A DNA stretch of 64,000 bases from CBDCNP01 sp965222425 (GTDB lineage: Bacteria > Acidobacteriota > Vicinamibacteria > Marinacidobacterales > DATDRI01). The stretch lies in NCBI GenBank assembly GCA_965222425.1, contig CBDCTW010000017.1:1-64000 (forward strand). The letters run 5' to 3'. The notes beneath the pieces were generated by a model that saw only the letters and a program-made list of their open reading frames with translations, did no database searches and was not told where the DNA came from. Of the stretch, positions 60,716 to 64,000 are shown piece by piece (the first letter of the stretch is position 1; every line of letters begins with the position of its first letter). The translations under genes and the position numbers were made by a program.

Positions 60716-62353
60716 GTGGGAAAGCTGGCGTGGGCGATCTTATTGGCGTTAGCGGTAGCCCTGATGGGGGCCGCCGTCTTCATCTGGGTTTTTGGTGCGA
60801 TCGGCATCGAGCTGGATGATTGGGCTTTCTACTTAAGCAGTCCTCTAGAACTTCTCGCCGCCCTCGGCCTAGTGATCTTTACCTTCTTCACCGGTAGCAA
60901 GCGGTCCCGTGGCGGCGTTTGGATCGCTCTGACCATTTTCCTGGCCATCGTGATCTACCTCCTGAACTACCTTTATCCGACGAAGCCTGACTCGGTGGAG
61001 CTGGGCGAGCTCACGGCAGCCGTCGAGAACAACCGCAAGGTGTTGTTGATCGGCGTCGACGCGATGACTTGGAATCGTGTGCTGCCCCTCGTACGGCGCG
61101 GCATGCTTCCCAACATCGAGCGGCTCATGGATGAAGGAGCCTACGGGGTGCTTCAGTCCTACAAGTCTTTTAGGGCAGACGTGGAGCAATGGGGGTTCTG
61201 GTCGCCGGTAGTCTGGACCACGATCGCGACGGGCGTATACCCGGAGCGGCACGGCATCCTAGACTCTCACCTTCCGAGAGTCGTAGAAAAGGTCCCAATG
61301 ACGAAACGCCCGCCAAGGAAAAAGAAGCTCGGAGTGTTGGCCAACTCGCAGCACCGACAGGCTCCCGCCTTTTGGAATATCTACAGCAACTATGGGAAGT
61401 CGGTGGGAGTGGTCGGTTGGTGGGCCTCATGGCCGGCCGAGGGGGTTCAGGGTGTTCTGGTGTCCTCGAACCTCGGCTTGCGCGGGCGTCGCCGCTCGGG
61501 GAGCTCCGGTCTCAACGACGCGGACTGGTTCACGAAACGCGAGCGGCTCGTCTATCCCGAAAGCTACGTTAACACGATCTTGGAAGAAATCGGCCTGCCG
61601 GAGGACACGGAGGCGAGCGTCAACAAAAACGTGTTCCCTCTGGAAGAGTACGCATTTCTCAAGGGGCGTGACAAGGATCAGTTCTACCGAGTCATGTGGC
61701 AGGACCGTCTCTATCAACAGATCACCGTGCACTTGCTGCGGAACGAGGACTTTTCGATCTACACCACATATTTCGAGGGCGTGGACGGGGCGAGCCACAA
61801 GTTTTGGCGATACATGGCCTACCCGAACCGGAAGGTTCCGGTATTGCTGCCTGAGGGGTTTGATCTACATCGACGCGTCGTCGACCGGTATTACGCCGTC
61901 GTGGACTCTTACATCGGTGAGCTTCTCGAAGCGGCCGGAGACGATACGACGATCGTGATTTGTTCCGACCATGGTTTCCGCAAGACGCCGGAGGGAAGAG
62001 CGCCAGCCAACCACAGTGGCTACGGTGTTCTCATCATCAAGGGTCCGGGCGTTCGAAAAGGCGGGAATCAACTATCGCTCCATGGGGCGGCGTACGATTT
62101 CGCTCACGGTGGGGTCGGCGTGGAGGATGTTCTTCCGACCCTCCTCTACATGCAGGGTCTACCGATCTCGGAGGAGCTGGATGGTACCGTCCAGTACCGT
62201 TTCTTCGAGCGAGCCTACTTGAAGAGTCATCCCGAGATTCGAACCGCTTCCTACGGAGATTTCTTCCATTCAGGGCCGGTCGAGTTCGAGGTCCCGCCGC
62301 GAGACCGGGACGAATACCGGGAGCGGTTGCGAAGCCTCGGCTACATCAATTGA
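60716..62353 (+). CDS. Membrane-anchored type I phosphodiesterase/nucleotide-pyrophosphatase-like enzyme
   Basis: A 545-residue protein starting at a GTG 4 bp after the PPOX stop. Three membrane spans occupy about residues 4-90. The alkaline-phosphatase-fold domain follows: metal Asp in VLLIGVDAMTWN, likely nucleophile Thr in SPVVWTTIATGVYPERHG, and second-site metal residues in TIVICSDHGFR and NHSGYGVLI. No formylglycine motif, so phosphodiester or phosphonate cleavage is more likely than sulfate ester. Active site is probably extracytoplasmic. Confidence 0.83.
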   Translation: MGKLAWAILLALAVALMGAAVFIWVFGAIGIELDDWAFYLSSPLELLAALGLVIFTFFTGSKRSRGGVWIALTIFLAIVIYLLNYLYPTKPDSVELGELTAAVENNRKVLLIGVDAMTWNRVLPLVRRGMLPNIERLMDEGAYGVLQSYKSFRADVEQWGFWSPVVWTTIATGVYPERHGILDSHLPRVVEKVPMTKRPPRKKKLGVLANSQHRQAPAFWNIYSNYGKSVGVVGWWASWPAEGVQGVLVSSNLGLRGRRRSGSSGLNDADWFTKRERLVYPESYVNTILEEIGLPEDTEASVNKNVFPLEEYAFLKGRDKDQFYRVMWQDRLYQQITVHLLRNEDFSIYTTYFEGVDGASHKFWRYMAYPNRKVPVLLPEGFDLHRRVVDRYYAVVDSYIGELLEAAGDDTTIVICSDHGFRKTPEGRAPANHSGYGVLIIKGPGVRKGGNQLSLHGAAYDFAHGGVGVEDVLPTLLYMQGLPISEELDGTVQYRFFERAYLKSHPEIRTASYGDFFHSGPVEFEVPPRDRDEYRERLRSLGYIN

Positions 62354-62411
62354 AGTGCCCGCCTACGCGGTGGCAGATGGTGTTAAGGCCGGACGGGCGG
62401 AAAGTCGGCCG

Positions 62412-62906
62412 TTAGGGAACAACGGAAGCGGGACAATTACCGTCGGCGCGGTTATTGTCTTCGTCCGACTCTTCGACTTGGAATCGAGAATCGGCGAGGA
62501 TTGTGAAATCACAATCCGGGTTGAAACACCGGCTGGGCACTGCGACCGGGGAGAGCTGAATCGAGCTGTCGCTTCCGATCTCGGGGGTCTGCACATCGAC
62601 GGAGCCACCGGGAACGAAAACAAATGTAGTTAGGGACCCGCCGGCGTCTTGTTGACCCCGGTTCTCCACCGCCACGAGGACCGTCGGCCCGTCATTGCAA
62701 AATACGCCCGGCGCGTCGGTGTCCGACGATACCCGAGTGAGTCGAAGATCGGGTAGGTTGCTTTCGTTATCACCGGGGCTGATGATGGACTTGAGAATAT
62801 CGAGACCGCACCCGGCCGAGGCCAATAGAACCAAGAAGCCAATGAGTGCAATCAGTGATCGATTGTTCCGCAAGTCGTCATATCTAATATCTAAAAGGGC
62901 AGTCAT
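62412..62906 (-). CDS. CARDB-domain lipoprotein
   Basis: A longer frame reaches 63053, but the ATG at 62906 (MTALLDIRYDDLRNNRS) puts a membrane leader and lipobox LLASAGC at the proper distance. It encodes about 164 residues. The mature part is a CARDB-like beta-sandwich (LPDLRLTRVSSDTDAPG, then TVLVAVENRGQQDAG and ADSRFQVEESDEDNNR). Probably an outer- or periplasmic-surface binding module. It lies antiparallel to the flanking genes. Confidence 0.7.
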   Translation of the reverse strand: MTALLDIRYDDLRNNRSLIALIGFLVLLASAGCGLDILKSIISPGDNESNLPDLRLTRVSSDTDAPGVFCNDGPTVLVAVENRGQQDAGGSLTTFVFVPGGSVDVQTPEIGSDSSIQLSPVAVPSRCFNPDCDFTILADSRFQVEESDEDNNRADGNCPASVVP

Positions 62907-62952
62907 GTCAAAGTTTTGTAGGCGGGGCGCATAGAGACAAGGAGATGCGGTG

Positions 62953-63319
62953 ATGCATCGACGTTCAAACGGTTCGTTCACGTTCGTGGCGGTTGCGCTC
63001 TCAGCGGCAGTCGCGGCAGCACAATCCAATCCCAGAGCCCGCGATCTGGGCATCCCATTCGATGGCCGACCGGGCCCACTGAATGCGATTACCGACGTCG
63101 ATTGGAACCGAGGAGGGCGGGCTCTTCGACCTCCGCATGCTCGGGAACGCGAGCCTTAACCCACTGTTCGAGGCGACCGTCGAGGCAACGGAGGAAGCGG
63201 TGGTCAATGCGATGGTAGCGGCGGAGACGATGAGCGGCGTGAACGGAAATAGGGTCTACGCCATTCCTCACGAACGGCTTCGCGAGGTGCTGAGGAAGTA
63301 CAACCGGTTGGTGGAGTAG
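62953..63319 (+). pseudogene. P1-family peptidase (DmpA-like) with large internal deletion
   Basis: The start gives a signal peptide and the family N-terminus ARDLGIPFDGRPGPLNAITDV. About 20 bp later, in another frame, the text jumps to the C-terminus: LNPLFEATVEATEEAVVNAMVAA, then YAIPHERLREVLRKYNRL. DmpA-type peptidases are about 370 residues, so roughly 230-250 residues, including the autocatalytic Ser region, are missing. Confidence 0.8.
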
Positions 63320-63332
63320 GAAGCTAGCCTAC

Positions 63333-64000
63333 TCAGGCTCGCATAATGCCGCCGTCGATCCCGATCACCGTGCCGGTCATGAAGTCGGAGCCCTCCCCCG
63401 CCATCAAAACCGCGAGTGGCCCAAGCTCGCTCGGCTGAGCCCAACGGCCGAGTGGACTAGCCGCCTTCAACCCCGCCGCCATCTCGGGCTGATCGAACGC
63501 CGGCTTCGTGAGGTCGGTGTAGAAGGGGCCGGGCGCGATGACGTTCACGGTGACGGTCGGTGCCCATTCCCAAGCTAGGCTCTTCGACAGGGCGATCAAG
63601 CCTCCCTTGCTGGCCGCGTAGGCGGCGGCGTTCGCGAACCCTCGGATTCCGAGGTCGGTCGACGTATTAATGATTTTTCCGTGACCCTGCTCGAGCATCC
63701 GCTTGCCGAACGAGCGACAACAGTAGAAGACGCCGCTCAGGTTGACTTCGATGACGCGGTGCCAGTCGTCGTCGCTCGTATCGAGCGTGGGGCTGAAGAA
63801 ATTGGTGCCCGCGTTGTTGAAGGCGACGTCGACCGGACCGATTTCCGACCATACCTTGTCGGCCGCGTTCTCTACTGCGGCCGAGTCGGTGACCTCGAGC
63901 TCGACCGCCATGCACAAGCGTCCCAAGGAGCGAATGCGATCTGCAGTGGCATCGAGAGCCGTCTTGTCACGGCCAGTAATGACCAGATCGGCGCCCTCCT
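63333..64000 (-). CDS. SDR-family oxidoreductase, 5' end outside window
   Basis: A Rossmann-fold short-chain dehydrogenase. NNAGTNFF is the NNAG motif; the catalytic Tyr and Lys are in AYAASKGGLIALSKSLAWEW. PGPFYTDLTKP and GIDGGIMRA close the fold. The frame is open through to 64000 (EGADLVITGRDKTALDATAD and onward), so the N-terminal TGxxxGxG motif and start lie beyond the window. Substrate unknown. Confidence 0.9.
   Translation of the reverse strand, partial: EGADLVITGRDKTALDATADRIRSLGRLCMAVELEVTDSAAVENAADKVWSEIGPVDVAFNNAGTNFFSPTLDTSDDDWHRVIEVNLSGVFYCCRSFGKRMLEQGHGKIINTSTDLGIRGFANAAAYAASKGGLIALSKSLAWEWAPTVTVNVIAPGPFYTDLTKPAFDQPEMAAGLKAASPLGRWAQPSELGPLAVLMAGEGSDFMTGTVIGIDGGIMRA

Overview
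The window reads as a GC-rich chromosomal segment from an Acidobacteriota-like bacterium, probably a member of the Vicinamibacteria or Thermoanaerobaculia side. The placement is inferred from a degenerate ADOP-type (acidobacterial duplicated orphan permease) gene, a Ser/Thr kinase-TPR protein, an M28 peptidase with an acidobacterial-style C-terminal tail, PF09818 ABC-class ATPase, and many LLM flavin oxidoreductases. The region has many broken genes (at least twelve), two complete insertion sequences, part of a third, at least four toxin-antitoxin-like modules and several dispersed repeats. That fits a genome under relaxed selection, for example a host-associated lineage, but this is inference. 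No rRNA, tRNA or CRISPR array was seen.

Layout. 1-1.2 kb: end of an IS256-family element. 1.3-6.3 kb (minus strand): a tightly packed five-gene arsenic-modification operon (DUF2064/TIGR04282-type glycosyltransferase, FAD monooxygenase, radical SAM enzyme, metallophosphoesterase, ArsM), resembling arsenosugar-type clusters. 6.5-9 kb: a HisN-like phosphatase and a sulfatase-fold membrane phosphohydrolase. 9.2-13.4 kb: a truncated sensor-like gene meeting a truncated amidohydrolase tail to tail, an ABC-class ATPase and a broken M28 peptidase. 13.5-16.6 kb: a UMF1-type MFS transporter and a SorA/SorB-like sulfite dehydrogenase pair. 17-19.1 kb: a frameshifted lytic transglycosylase and an aminotransferase. 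19.1-20.7 kb: repeats and a PIN/AbrB module flanked by a copied 3' end of the adjacent E2 gene. 20.7-24.3 kb: a complete E1alpha-E1beta-E2 2-oxoacid dehydrogenase operon. 24.5-30.4 kb: an accessory region with an NrtS-like remnant, a decayed LLM oxidoreductase, an IS21 element and a wHTH/nucleotidyltransferase module.

30.4-34.2 kb: two membrane proteins built from three copies of one histidine-bearing module, and a damaged kinase. 34.4-36.4 kb: RidA and a three-gene mosaic pseudogene. 36.7-38.7 kb: a GrdB-family protein whose in-frame TGA very probably encodes selenocysteine (U-x-x-C, with a SECIS-like hairpin just downstream), followed by an LLM oxidoreductase. 38.7-40.7 kb: a second toxin-antitoxin-bearing segment flanked by a 58-bp duplication of the preceding gene's end. 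40.7-46.8 kb: peptidases M19 (amber interrupted), M20 and S9 (split by a complete IS256 element). 46.9-47.5 kb: a Doc/antitoxin pair. 47.6-51.9 kb: a catabolic-looking run (cyclase, IPMS/HMGL-family enzyme, LLM oxidoreductase, FAH-family hydrolase). 51.9-56.1 kb: ADOP pseudogene, an ArsR-type repressor with a self-overlapping operator, and a dicarboxylate/amino-acid symporter. 56.3-59.4 kb: two tandem ketopantoate-reductase paralogues plus an M24-fold protein lacking the usual metal ligands. The right end has an AAA-ATPase remnant, a PPOX flavoprotein, a phosphodiesterase-type membrane enzyme, a CARDB lipoprotein, a gutted P1 peptidase and an SDR running off the edge.

Most notable: the probable selenoprotein; the two toxin-antitoxin segments flanked by duplicated gene 3' ends, which suggest an undescribed way of inserting small cassettes; and the arsenic-modification operon.
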